Shown: positions 16,690-25,772, counted from the first letter of the stretch. The stretch: DNA of 64,000 nt from Desulfosporosinus sp. (GCA_003513495.1 DOPM01000040.1:158286-222285); one strand, 5' to 3'. Notes: a model not told the origin generated them from the letters alone. Numbers and translations: made by a program.

Positions 16690-18141
16690 ATGAAAGAAAT
16701 TGCTGGTTACTTACCGCCTGGTTTTGGGGACAATCTGGACTACCAGACCCTGTCTTTTCAGAGAAATGAGGAATCAATACAAATCACAATTCCACTGCTT
16801 TCTGAAAACCAAATTAGTAACTTAGCAGCACAGATTAAAAACAACAGTCAAAGAGTGCTTAAGTTATTTACTGTCAATCAAATTATTAACATTATTGACC
16901 AAACGATTGCGGTATTTTTGGATAGGAGTTCGCCTTTTCGGCAGAAGGCAGAGAAACTATTGCCCGTTATCACAGGTTATGATAAAGAAATTATCCGCTT
17001 GGGTCTTACCTCTTATCTCAAATCATTTCGTAAGCCACAACTCTACCGATTCCTAACAGAGGACTTTAATAATCCAATGCTGTTAGATGAGTTTCAGCCG
17101 CGACCCAAAGGCGGCTTCTCCAAGGCAGTCGGCCTGGATTTGCTCGTTCATATCTGGGCGGGAAATGTACCGGCACTTCCTTTATGGAGTTTAATATCAG
17201 GATTGATTGTGAAATCTGGGAATATCGGGAAAGTGTCAAGCAATGAGCCCTTATTTGCAGGACTATTTGTCAAAGCACTGGTGGAGGTAGAACCACGTCT
17301 GGCAGATTGCATCGCAGTCATCTGGTGGAAAGGCGGAGACCATGCGCGTGAGCGCTCTTTATGGAGTCAAGCCGATGGAGTGATTGGTTATGGAAGCAAC
17401 CAATCGTTATCCTCGCTGAGGGAACATATACCCATTACAACACGCTTTCTTCCTTTTGGGCATAAAATTAGCTTTGGCGTCGTATCTAAAATAAGTCTGG
17501 ACTCGCGCAAAGCCATACAGACCGCTCATAATGCAGCACTTGATATCGTTCGTTATGATCAGCAAGGGTGTTATTCTCCTCACTTTTACTTTGTACAAAA
17601 AGGAGGAAGGATCACACCGCGAGAGTATGCTCGCATGATCGGTCACGAGCTAGCATGTTTCGAGAAAAGATATCCCCGCCAAAGTTTATCTCTGGCAGAG
17701 ATGACTGCAAATACAGCCTGGCGTAACCGGGAAGAACTCAGTATTTTTCTAGAAACAAGCAAAGAGATAATGAGTGACCCATCAGGCAAATGGGCTGTTG
17801 TCTATGAGGAAAACACGCAAGAAATAATACCAAGCTGTTTGAATAGAGTTATTAAGGTTGTTGCCATAGACGACTTTGAGCAGATCGTGGATTTTGTCGT
17901 CCCATTTCGATCTCTACTCCAGACTGTTGGCTTAGCAGCATCACCCCAGGAACTTTTCGATATATCCAACATCCTTACAAAATCGGGTGTCACACGCATT
18001 ACGGCTCTCGGAAGCATGACATCACCGGAATCCGGGTGGCATCATGATGGGCGCTTTAACCTTCTGGACTTAGTCAATATGGTAGATATAGAACAACGTG
18101 CTGAGGAGTACGCCGAGAGATTTGCTCCTTATGTAGATTAG
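16690..18141 (+). CDS. LuxC-like acyl-CoA/acyl-protein reductase
   Basis: LuxC family (PF05893) NAD(P)H-dependent reductase of an activated acyl group to the aldehyde. The catalytic Cys lies in RYDQQGCYSPHFYFV near residue 297. HIWAGNVPALPLWSLISGL and GYGSNQSLSSLREH fit the aldehyde-dehydrogenase-like nucleotide domain. At 483 aa it is full length. RBS AAGGAAA inside the end of the LuxE-like gene. Working with the upstream ligase and the SDR at the operon end, it could take a carboxylate to an alcohol. Confidence 0.88.
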   Translation: MKEIAGYLPPGFGDNLDYQTLSFQRNEESIQITIPLLSENQISNLAAQIKNNSQRVLKLFTVNQIINIIDQTIAVFLDRSSPFRQKAEKLLPVITGYDKEIIRLGLTSYLKSFRKPQLYRFLTEDFNNPMLLDEFQPRPKGGFSKAVGLDLLVHIWAGNVPALPLWSLISGLIVKSGNIGKVSSNEPLFAGLFVKALVEVEPRLADCIAVIWWKGGDHARERSLWSQADGVIGYGSNQSLSSLREHIPITTRFLPFGHKISFGVVSKISLDSRKAIQTAHNAALDIVRYDQQGCYSPHFYFVQKGGRITPREYARMIGHELACFEKRYPRQSLSLAEMTANTAWRNREELSIFLETSKEIMSDPSGKWAVVYEENTQEIIPSCLNRVIKVVAIDDFEQIVDFVVPFRSLLQTVGLAASPQELFDISNILTKSGVTRITALGSMTSPESGWHHDGRFNLLDLVNMVDIEQRAEEYAERFAPYVD

Positions 18142-18152
18142 GAGGTAACGCT

Positions 18153-18908
18153 TTGAGCTTCCTGACATTAGAGCATGTTCATTATCGTTATAACGATCTG
18201 GATTTTGCTCTAAAGGATGTGAACTGGCAGGTCAATCAGGGGGAATTTCATTCCCTGTTAGGGAAAAGTGGATGTGGTAAAACCACACTTCTGAAGCTTG
18301 CGGCAGGTCTCTTAAAACCTGAACAGGGTAAGATTTTTCTTCATGGCACTGAAGTTTATAGACCCTTGCCTCAAATGGGCTATGTATTTCAGGCTCCTAC
18401 ACTCTTGGAATGGAAAAATATTCTTGATAATGTTCTCTTGCCGATTGTACTTAAAAGAAAACCCAAAGAAGAAGAATTAGATTTCGCCAACGAGCTGCTT
18501 CAGCTAGTCGGTATTCACTCTCACAAGTTGAAATATCCATCGGAACTGTCTGGCGGACAGCAAAGCAGAGTGGCTATTGCCAGGGCCCTTATCCAAAAGC
18601 CGGTCATGTTGTATCTGGATGAACCGTTCGCGGCTCTTGATGCCATTACCCGGGAAGAACTTCAGGATGATTTACTTAAGCTCTGCAAAATGCAAAAAAC
18701 AACAGTTTTATTTATTACCCATGACATTACTGAAGCAGTATATTTATCGGACCGGATTGCCATCATGTTCGATGGTCAGATTATCCATGATATGAAAATT
18801 GATCTCCCAGAAAAGCGTGATATTCATATGCGGTATGAGTCAAATTTCAACGAGCTATGTCTAACAGTTCGTCAGTATATTGGTGGGGGTAATAATGAAA
18901 AGAGTTGA
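18153..18908 (+). CDS. ABC transporter ATPase (thiamin-precursor type, ThiZ/SsuB/TauB-like)
   Basis: ATP-binding subunit: Walker A LLGKSGCGKTTLLK near residue 36, Q-loop GYVFQAP, signature LSGGQQSRVAIARAL, Walker B MLYLDEPFAALD, H-loop ITHDITEA. 251 aa. TTG start behind GGAGG. Overlaps the permease gene. With the permease and the NMT1-type lipoprotein it makes a full importer. Confidence 0.93.
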   Translation: MSFLTLEHVHYRYNDLDFALKDVNWQVNQGEFHSLLGKSGCGKTTLLKLAAGLLKPEQGKIFLHGTEVYRPLPQMGYVFQAPTLLEWKNILDNVLLPIVLKRKPKEEELDFANELLQLVGIHSHKLKYPSELSGGQQSRVAIARALIQKPVMLYLDEPFAALDAITREELQDDLLKLCKMQKTTVLFITHDITEAVYLSDRIAIMFDGQIIHDMKIDLPEKRDIHMRYESNFNELCLTVRQYIGGGNNEKS

Positions 18909-19650
18909 GTATTATTCCATTTTGCTCTTTATACTTTTGTTGATAGGATGGCAATTGCTGGCACAACCTATGTCAGAACTTGTTCTCCCAACCCCAACCG
19001 TTATTATGCTTGAATTGTGGGATGGTCTTAATAGTGGTTATTTCCTGCCGCATATCATACGAACCGGCAGTGAAGTGATACTTGGACTTCTGATTGGATG
19101 CTCTATGGGTTTTATTCTCGGTGTCCTTATGGGAGAATTCGATGTTCTTAGGAAACTATTTTACCCTTATGTCATCGCCAGCCAGGCAGTACCTAAACTA
19201 GCCTTAGCTCCGCTATTTATTCTCTGGTTTGGCTTTGGCATGACATCCAAAGTCGTGATAACAGCACTCATCTGTTTTTTTCCGCTCTTGGAAAATACCG
19301 TGACTGCGGTTCAATATACTGATCCGAATAAAAAAGATCTGTTTTATGTACTGGGTGCCACACGCCTGCAAACACTTGTGCGGCTAAAAATACCGGCAGG
19401 ATTACCCGCGATCTTGGCTGGATTTCGTGTAGCCGTAGTACTCGCTGTGGTTGGGGCTGTAGTGGGTGAGTTCATTGGGGGGAATAAAGGGCTGGGAGCC
19501 ATGATTATTGCCTCCCAAAGCATGATGGATACCCCTCTCATGTTCTCCATTTTAATTCTGCTCACGGTCATGGGGATGCTTCTCTATCAGGGAGTTAGCC
19601 TTATTGAAAAATTTTTACTCAAACCATATACGAAAGGAATAAAGAAATGA
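18895..19650 (+). CDS. ABC transporter permease (ThiX/SsuC/TauC-like)
   Basis: Inner-membrane permease of 251 aa, about six membrane segments. The EAA-like loop is around GATRLQTLVRLKIPAGLPAILAG (family hallmark, near residue 165). ATG 18895 with GGTGGGGG upstream overlaps the ATPase gene by 14 bases and is preferred to GTG 18880. The stop overlaps the next start (ATGA). Confidence 0.92.
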   Translation: MKRVEYYSILLFILLLIGWQLLAQPMSELVLPTPTVIMLELWDGLNSGYFLPHIIRTGSEVILGLLIGCSMGFILGVLMGEFDVLRKLFYPYVIASQAVPKLALAPLFILWFGFGMTSKVVITALICFFPLLENTVTAVQYTDPNKKDLFYVLGATRLQTLVRLKIPAGLPAILAGFRVAVVLAVVGAVVGEFIGGNKGLGAMIIASQSMMDTPLMFSILILLTVMGMLLYQGVSLIEKFLLKPYTKGIKK

Positions 19651-20660
19651 AAATCAAATTTATTGTAGGATCTGTATTACTTATCTGCGCACTGGTTCTG
19701 AGCGGTTGTGCGACGAATGATAAGAATACCTCACAACCCGATCCCGGTAAAATTGAGGAAGTGCGGGTTGCAAGTTGGAGTAAATCCATCACCGAACAAA
19801 CCAATCTTCTGGTCGATGAAGAAAAAGGCTTCTATAAAGATAAGGGAGTCAAAGTTGCGTTTATACCCGGAGCAGGTGGCGGGGATGCCATTAAAAATAT
19901 CCTTACAGGACAAGCGGACATTGCTTTTACAGACCCCGGATCATTGTATTCAGCCCTGGATAAAGGTGAAAAACTGAAGGTCATTTACAACATTTACCCG
20001 CAGAATGTTTTTAATGTCGTTTCATTAAAGGAAAAAAATATTACTAAACCAGAAGATCTCAAAGGTAAAAAGATCGGAGTATACAGTCTGTCCAGCGGAA
20101 CTCGGCAGAATCTTCTTGTGCTTCTGCACCAGGCTGGCTTAACAGAAAAGGATGTCACCATTGTTGAAACCGGTCTTTTAAACTTCGCACCGTTAATGCA
20201 AGGCCAAGTTGATGCGACCGCCGCTACAGATACAGGTTTAGAGACCGGGAAGCAAAAAGGACTAGGAGATGTCTATGTTCTAGAAGTTAAAAATTACTTA
20301 AATGTGCCTAGCGATGTGTATGTGGTGACGGAAAAAACGTATCAAGAGAAGAAAGAAGTCCTTAAACGCTTCCTGGAAGCGTATCAAAACAGTGCACAGT
20401 GGATGATTGATAACCCTCAGGAAGCAGCATCTCTAGCTGTAAAATATGCCATTGACGGTAAGGACCAAAACATTAATCAAAAAGTCATTAACCTCAGAAA
20501 TATCTCCAGTATGTCCACCGATCCGAAAGAGAAGACACTGGGTTCACTTAACCTTGAGATTCTGCAAAAGGGAGCAGATGTCTACCAACAGCTTGGTTTG
20601 ATCCAGAATAAACTGGATATGTCCCAAGCCGTTCTGCACGATCTTGTTCCCAAGAAGTAA
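19647..20660 (+). CDS. NMT1/THI5-like substrate-binding lipoprotein
   Basis: Solute-binding protein anchored by a lipid: signal peptide with lipobox LSGC (Cys 22). The NMT1 domain shows VDEEKGFYKDKGVKV, ILTGQADIAFTDPGSL, LKGKKIGVYSLSSGTRQNL and MQGQVDATAATDTG. 337 aa. NMT1/THI5-like proteins bind HMP or other pyrimidine precursors, and also sulfonates. The TPP riboswitch favours a thiamin precursor. The exact ligand is not visible. Confidence 0.9.
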   Translation: MKIKFIVGSVLLICALVLSGCATNDKNTSQPDPGKIEEVRVASWSKSITEQTNLLVDEEKGFYKDKGVKVAFIPGAGGGDAIKNILTGQADIAFTDPGSLYSALDKGEKLKVIYNIYPQNVFNVVSLKEKNITKPEDLKGKKIGVYSLSSGTRQNLLVLLHQAGLTEKDVTIVETGLLNFAPLMQGQVDATAATDTGLETGKQKGLGDVYVLEVKNYLNVPSDVYVVTEKTYQEKKEVLKRFLEAYQNSAQWMIDNPQEAASLAVKYAIDGKDQNINQKVINLRNISSMSTDPKEKTLGSLNLEILQKGADVYQQLGLIQNKLDMSQAVLHDLVPKK

Positions 20661-20671
20661 GGGAGAAGAGC

Positions 20672-21439
20672 ATGGTTTTTAAAGATAAAGTGGTTCTTGT
20701 AACGGGTGCAAGCCGGGGGATAGGCGCAGCAATTGCTCAGTCCTTCGCTCAGGAAGGGGCTTTTGTCATTGTTAATTATCTGCAAAATAATGAGGCAGCA
20801 GAGCTGGTCGTCAATGCCTGCCGGGAACGAGGCGGTGATGCCTGGGCTATTCAAGCAGATGTAACTTCTGAAAGTGTTGTTCTAACCATGGTTAATGACA
20901 TTCTCACGGAAGTTGGCAAAATAGAAGTATTAGTGAATAATGCATTTAAACCCTATGTTTTCAACCCCGATAAGCGAAAACTTGCTTGGGAATTAAGCTG
21001 GGACGATTATCAGGTTCAGATCGACGGAGCGTTGCGTTCAACCCACAATGTCTGTCAGGCTGTGCTTCCAGGTATGAAGATGCGCAACCGAGGAAGTATT
21101 ATTAACATGGTGACGGATCTGGTAGCAAGACCCATCGTTCCTTACCACGACTATAATACAGCAAAATCAGCTCTTGTAGGGTACAGCCGTAATTTGGCCG
21201 CAGAGTTGGGACAATTCGGAGTTCGTATCAATTGTGTCGCCCCGGGGTTAGTGTATCCAACGGATGCCAGCCGCGACACGAAAGAAGAAGTTAAAGAAAT
21301 GCTGATAGCCCAAACTCCGCTCCGCAGAATTGCGTCACCAGACGATATTACTGGACCGGTCTTGTTCTTGGCATCCGATTGGAGCCGCTTTATGACGGGT
21401 CAGACGTTATATGTTGATGGCGGGTTGGTTATGAGTTAG
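20672..21439 (+). CDS. Short-chain dehydrogenase/reductase (FabG-like)
   Basis: Classical SDR of 255 aa: cofactor motif VTGASRGIGAAIA, NNAF in place of NNAG, catalytic YHDYNTAK (Tyr-x3-Lys), and C-terminal TGQTLYVDGG. RBS GGGAGAAG eleven bases after the lipoprotein stop. As the last gene of the TPP-controlled operon it could reduce the LuxC-made aldehyde to the alcohol that ThiM or ThiD needs. That role is inference. Confidence 0.88.
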   Translation: MVFKDKVVLVTGASRGIGAAIAQSFAQEGAFVIVNYLQNNEAAELVVNACRERGGDAWAIQADVTSESVVLTMVNDILTEVGKIEVLVNNAFKPYVFNPDKRKLAWELSWDDYQVQIDGALRSTHNVCQAVLPGMKMRNRGSIINMVTDLVARPIVPYHDYNTAKSALVGYSRNLAAELGQFGVRINCVAPGLVYPTDASRDTKEEVKEMLIAQTPLRRIASPDDITGPVLFLASDWSRFMTGQTLYVDGGLVMS

Positions 21440-21479
21440 ATGTCCCACCAAAGTGTGTCTCGTTGATAGAGTGGAAATA

Positions 21480-21560
21480 GCTTGGTATCAGAGGTTTCTA
21501 GGGTTTTGGGAGTATTTAACACTCTGTTTTATGTTTCCGTGCACGTAAGAAATCAACATC
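21480..21560 (+). repeat. Dispersed intergenic repeat, copy 2
   Basis: Same element as at 10257-10335, again starting about 40 bp after a stop codon. Shared blocks GGTATCAG, TAGGGTTTT and TTTTATGTTTCCGTGCAC, then AAATCAACAT. A 91-codon frame runs through it but has no RBS and looks like chance. Confidence 0.6.
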
Positions 21561-21736
21561 AAACACTAGCGACTAGTGGAAATAAAGAAGTACTGGATAT
21601 GCTCGATAAGCTAATATTTGGATCGTACCTAAAAGGTAATTCACTTTATGGAAACATTACAAAATATGCTCCCATCAATTATCCTGGTTCGGCTAGAGAA
21701 AGGAAAGTTTACGTAACTTTCCTCGAGATATTCTAT

Positions 21737-21774
21737 GGAGTACATCGCCAAATGTAGATGTACTCCGTTTTTTT
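21737..21774 (+). terminator. Strong Rho-independent terminator
   Basis: GGAGTACATC (21737-21746) pairs perfectly with GATGTACTCC (21757-21766), followed by GTTTTTTT. Just upstream GGAAAGTT/AACTTTCC makes another stem. It ends the LuxE-LuxC-ABC-SDR operon or a repeat-encoded transcript. Confidence 0.88.
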
Positions 21775-21840
21775 AATCCTAGGCTTTAAAACGGGCCATC
21801 TCGTCGTCCGGTAAATAAAGGACATACGCGTAGACGCTAT
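21774..21840 (+). other. Possible tmRNA-derived fragment
   Basis: AATCCTAGGCTTTA and, 35 bp on, AAAGGACATACGCGTAGACGC resemble the 3' half of the tmRNA at 39072-39129 (AATCCTTGCCTTTA and AAAGGATACACGCGTAGATG) in the same order and similar spacing. No tRNA-like end is recognisable after it. Similarity was judged by eye. Confidence 0.3.
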
Positions 21841-22137
21841 CCCATACATACTCCGCTCCCATCGGTAACGGTGGGGGCCTTTGTGAGAGTTGCTGCATCA
21901 AGGGTCTTTGAGCTGTGACATGGCTACGAGTTCGGGAGACACAGGGGGACGGTTCTCTTGTGTTAAATTAGAAAGAGAGATCAGCAAGGAGTTCATCATG
22001 TACCTAAACGTGCTCTGGAGGACTTAATTTATACTTTGTAGCCTTTACTCTTAAATATTCTTAAACTTACATTAAATCAGCGCAACACTTCGGGCAAGTC
22101 ACCTGGAGTGTCGAGATCTAACGATGGTTGGAAACCG

Positions 22138-22604
22138 GACAGTTGTATGATCTTTTGCAATACTAAGCAAACCGTCGATGAAGTTTACACTGAACTCACC
22201 TTTGTTACCAAAAATGAAGATAAGTTTTTAAAGGAAACCACAACTACATCGGCAAAGAGATTCTTCTAAAGGAAAGACCGGAAGAAGCAACGGTGCATGA
22301 GTCGAAACAGGATTTTATGGCGAAAAACAATACCTTGCCAGAAATTAAGGAAACAGAAGGCGTACAGTTGAGTACCGAAATCATGAAGATCCATGTGAAT
22401 GCCGGGAAGAAAACAAAGATGAGGCTGCGTCGACATTGTGGGCACGCTTTGCAGTATTGAGGGCATAACCGCGGCAGATATCGAATCATCAATATCCTGG
22501 ATGTATCAACCTTTGTTGAAATCTTAAACTATAAGGGTGAGTTGGTACTGCAGAACCTACAGAACACGAGGTCGGTTGAAGATTCGAAAGGTCAAATACA
22601 GATG
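22138..22604 (+). pseudogene. Remnant of a DbpA-type DEAD-box RNA helicase
   Basis: Fragments in several frames read in helicase order: CMIFCNTKQTVDEVYTEL (motif IV), then YIGKEILLKERPEEA after an internal deletion that removed motifs V-VI. Next come MKIHVNAGKKTKM, VDIVGTLCSIEGITAADI and IINILDVSTFVEILN, the C-terminal DbpA RNA-binding domain. At least three frameshifts separate them. The rest of 21840-22773 shows nothing else. Confidence 0.75.
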
Positions 22605-22773
22605 ACTTGTTTTTTTATTGATTGTTTAAAAGATACTCGGAGGAATTGGAGGAAATATGTGGAAATTACTTAGAAATATATCCTTTTTTCATTCCCTTTA
22701 GTAGAAAAATTAGCTTTCATGAATGTAAGACAAAACTAAGAAAAGCACAAGATATATAGGGGAGGTTAGACCA

Positions 22774-23631
22774 ATGAAACTACGGGTCTCCGCGGTACAA
22801 TATCATCTACATACAATTAATAACTTCACTGAATTTGCTGACCAGTGCCAGCATTATGTCAAGATAGCAGAGGAATTTAAGGCAGATTTTTTAGTTTTTC
22901 CGGAGTTCTTTACAACCCAGTTATTGTCAACTGGGGATGAACTAGGGGATTCTCTGAGTATTAGCAAACTACCGGATTTTACTGAACAGTACACAGAGCT
23001 TTTTGTTTTATTAGCAATGCGGACAAATATTCATATAATCGGAGGAACCCATGTACTGCGAGAGGGCAATAAATTGTATAACGTTGCCCATTTGTTTTAC
23101 CCTGACGGGAAGGTTGCAACCCAAAAAAAACTTCAGATTACTCCAGAGGAGGTTAGTGATTGGAATATGGCAGCAGGTGATGATCTAACGGTTTTTCACA
23201 CGAAGAAGGGAAAAATCGCTATGCTCACCTGCTACGATATTGAATTTCCGGAAATTGTTCGGATGGCTAAGGCGCGAGGGGCGGATATTATTTTCTGTCC
23301 TTCCTGTACAGATGACCAGCATAGCTTTCACCGGGTTCGCTATACATGTCACGCTCGAGCAATTGAGAATCAAGTTTATGTAGTGGTTACAGGTACGGTA
23401 GGTTCACTTCCCACTGTTGAATCTATGCGAGCTAATTTTGGTCAAGCTGCAATTATCACCCCCAATGATATACCGTTTCCTCCCAAAGGTATTTTGGCCG
23501 AAGGGGAAATTAATAACGATATGGTCATAACTGCAGATCTCGATCTACAACTTCTATATGAAGTGCGGGAGAGAGGCTCCGTAACAACCTGGCGTGACCG
23601 GAGGACGGACTTATATCCTGATTGGCGGTAG
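22774..23631 (+). CDS. Carbon-nitrogen hydrolase (nitrilase superfamily)
   Basis: Amidase/nitrilase-fold hydrolase with the Glu-Lys-Cys triad: FPEFF (Glu near 49), KKLQITPEE (Lys near 115) and LTCYDIEFPE (Cys near 153). 285 aa, intact. RBS GGGGAGG nine bases before ATG. Resembles the nitrilases often paired with GNAT acetyltransferases, but here it stands alone. The substrate is unknown. Confidence 0.87.
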   Translation: MKLRVSAVQYHLHTINNFTEFADQCQHYVKIAEEFKADFLVFPEFFTTQLLSTGDELGDSLSISKLPDFTEQYTELFVLLAMRTNIHIIGGTHVLREGNKLYNVAHLFYPDGKVATQKKLQITPEEVSDWNMAAGDDLTVFHTKKGKIAMLTCYDIEFPEIVRMAKARGADIIFCPSCTDDQHSFHRVRYTCHARAIENQVYVVVTGTVGSLPTVESMRANFGQAAIITPNDIPFPPKGILAEGEINNDMVITADLDLQLLYEVRERGSVTTWRDRRTDLYPDWR

Positions 23632-23875
23632 TAGTAAGCTAATGGTGCAACGTAGTTTAATCGTTAGTAAAAATAGAAAGGTAGATAAGAATATGTACCG
23701 CAAAGAGTTGTTTGTCTTTGATAAGGATAATCCTGTGCAATAAAATATTGATTACCCTAAAAGCCTAATCCAGTATCATTGAAGTTGCCTAGACAACCCA
23801 GCGTACTTTGGGAAAGGATATGTTAGGAATGGTCGATAAAGAGTATATCAGGAAAAAGCAGTTATTGAGATCAGG

Positions 23876-23940
23876 AAAGGGCGTAACGTTCCTTAGTTAA
23901 GAGGTACTGAGGTAGTTAAGAGATGTGCTTGGGTGGGGTG
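23876..23940 (+). repeat. 85-bp structured element, copy A
   Basis: Core AAGGGCGTAAC ... TTAAGAGGTACTGAGGTAGT ... GATGTGCTTGGGTGGGG. The 5' inverted arm is missing. A terminator follows 52 bp later. Member of a six-copy family (copies B-F below). The 5' flank shows MVDKEYIRKK, like an IS21 IstA start, too short to call. Confidence 0.7.
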
Positions 23941-23992
23941 AATCTCTGGAATTCAAGTTGAGCTATAAACCTTTGTTCAGATCAATGTTTTA

Positions 23993-24016
23993 GACGCTTA
24001 AATGAGCGTCTTTTTT
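23993..24016 (+). terminator. Rho-independent terminator after repeat A
   Basis: GACGCT (23993-23998), loop TAAATG, AGCGTC (24005-24010), TTTTTT. No gene ends near here, so it probably ends a transcript carrying repeat A. Confidence 0.8.
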
Positions 24017-24121
24017 CTTGCCCACAATAATTCCATGGAGGAATTTGCCAAACTCATAAAGAATCTTAGTAGGAGTGTTGAAGGAGTTAAGTTTGTAGTG
24101 ATATATCGGCTAATAATGATT

Positions 24122-24210
24122 ACCTACCCGTTCCAAGCATCAAGGAAGGAAGAAGGGCGTCTAATTGCTTAGTAAAGAGGCGCGTAGTTGATGGATGTGC
24201 TTGGGTGGGT
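24122..24210 (+). repeat. 85-bp structured element, copy B
   Basis: 5' arm ACCTACCC (24122-24129) pairs base for base with GGGTGGGT (24203-24210). The core GAAGGGCGT ... GCTTAGTAAAGAGG ... GATGTGCTTGGGTGGG is shared with the other five copies. No terminator follows; the OYE-family gene starts 70 bp on. Confidence 0.7.
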
Positions 24211-24280
24211 GGAGTTGTTGATTTGTAGTTAAGTTAAAAGCTTTTATAGTCTGTCCGATGATAAAACAGAGGTGATTCCA

Positions 24281-25369
24281 ATGAAGACACTATTTGACCA
24301 AACGACCATAAAGCACCTAAACCTTCCTAATCGTTTTATAAGATCTGCAACCTGCGAAGGGCTAGCAAGTCCTGATGGAGCCGTTACATCCGCATTAATT
24401 GAGGCAATGGTAGAACTAGCCAAGGGTGGAGTTGGGCTGATCATCACTGGTCATTCTTATGTTCGTACAGTTGGACAAGCGAGCCCAAATCAATTGGGTG
24501 CATATAGCGACAGTCTTATTCCCGGCTTCAAAGAAATGACTGAGGCGGTCCACGCTGCAGGCGGCAGAGTAATAATGCAGTTAGCGCATGCAGGAAGATT
24601 TGCCTCGGAGCAATTAACCGGGCAGACAGCCTTGGCAGTTTCCCTTGCAAAAGATTTAACTAATACATCCGTCAGGGAAATGACGATTGAAGACATCCAG
24701 GAGCTGCCTGAGGCTTATGCTGAGGCTGCAGAAAGGGCTAAAGTTGCAGGTTTTGATGGCATTCAAATTCACTCGGCGCATGGTTATCTTCTAAGTCAAT
24801 TCCTGTCTCCTGCTTTTAATCAGCGCCAGGATGAATATGGAGGAAGCATTTATAATCGTTCTAGAATACATCTGCATATTATCCAAGCGATACGAAGAAC
24901 CGTTGGGCATGACTACCCTATCCTGGTAAAACTCAACTGTCAGGATTTTATTGAAAATGGCCTAAGTCTGGACGATTCTCTTCAGGTTGCACACAGACTT
25001 GCCAACGCTGGTGTTGATGCAATTGAATTGAGCGGTGGTGTGATCAAAACTGGCACGTTGGGACCCAGCAGGACAGGGGTTAATTCGCTCGAAAGAGAGG
25101 CCTATTTTAGAAATGAAGCCCGTGTCTTTAAACGTGAAATACCTATTCCGCTAGTTCTGGTTGGGGGAATACGTTCCTATGAGCTAGCTGAAAAGCTCGT
25201 AGAGACCGGAGATGTAGACTATATCTCTATGTGTAGACCCTTGATTATGGAGCCTGGTCTTATCAACCGATGGGCATCAGGGGATCACAGCAAGGCGCTA
25301 TGCAAATCGGACAATGCCTGTTTGGAATCAGGTAGAAAGGGAACTGGCGTTCGTTGCTTAGTTAAATAA
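24281..25369 (+). CDS. NADH:flavin oxidoreductase, old yellow enzyme family
   Basis: FMN TIM-barrel ene-reductase. MQLAHAGRFA near residue 105, GFDGIQIHSAHGYLLSQFLSP with His near 168, NQRQDEYGGSIYNRSR and the phosphate-binding VGGIRS are standard. 362 aa, without the C-terminal 4Fe-4S/FAD module of the long DCR/TMADH forms. It ends with two Cys (DNACLESGRKGTGVRC). ATG 24281 with AGAGGTG upstream is chosen; the frame also opens at GTG 24272, which is part of the RBS. Confidence 0.88.
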   Translation: MKTLFDQTTIKHLNLPNRFIRSATCEGLASPDGAVTSALIEAMVELAKGGVGLIITGHSYVRTVGQASPNQLGAYSDSLIPGFKEMTEAVHAAGGRVIMQLAHAGRFASEQLTGQTALAVSLAKDLTNTSVREMTIEDIQELPEAYAEAAERAKVAGFDGIQIHSAHGYLLSQFLSPAFNQRQDEYGGSIYNRSRIHLHIIQAIRRTVGHDYPILVKLNCQDFIENGLSLDDSLQVAHRLANAGVDAIELSGGVIKTGTLGPSRTGVNSLEREAYFRNEARVFKREIPIPLVLVGGIRSYELAEKLVETGDVDYISMCRPLIMEPGLINRWASGDHSKALCKSDNACLESGRKGTGVRCLVK

Positions 25370-25535
25370 GTCATGGAGCAGTAGAAGGAAATGCAATGGC
25401 AGATTACTTTGTGCCGTTATGCCTTCATTATTTTAAGCTGGCGGAGTAGGTTTTCTTTAATACGGTTTGTACTTGTATAAGAAAGTATGACTTTACTAGC
25501 GAAATCCGATTGCAAGAACATTTGGGAGGGGATCT

Positions 25536-25772
25536 ATGATAACTCAGGCCGAGGCGATCATCGCTGCGTTTCAAGGGTTAGGCGGGAAACGTACAATTCG
25601 AGAAATTGAAGATTGGGTCACTGCAAATTATGGGGATAAGTGGAAGGATTTCAGCACACAGATGGCTGATATGGTTCCATTGTCTCATGGAGGAAATGGG
25701 ACATCATCAGTCCCAGACTATTTCCGTGTCTTAGAAAGGGTTCAAAGAGGAACATATTGCCTCATTGATTGA
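25536..25772 (+). CDS. Small conserved protein, winged-helix-like
   Basis: 78 aa, ATG behind GGGAGGGG. ITQAEAIIAAFQGLGG then IREIEDWVTANYGDKW and VPDYFRVLERVQRGTYCL look like a small DNA-binding or HTH-like domain seen in accessory regions. No function is assigned. Nothing else convincing lies in the flanks. Confidence 0.6.
   Translation: MITQAEAIIAAFQGLGGKRTIREIEDWVTANYGDKWKDFSTQMADMVPLSHGGNGTSSVPDYFRVLERVQRGTYCLID

Noticed and set aside
21482..21757. 91-codon open frame in the repeat after the SDR gene
   Set aside because: No RBS, and it crosses the dispersed repeat and the terminator stem.
23829..23882. IS21 IstA-like start (MVDKEYIRKK) upstream of repeat A
   Set aside because: Only about ten residues look alike and no other IS21 part is present. 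Too short to call.
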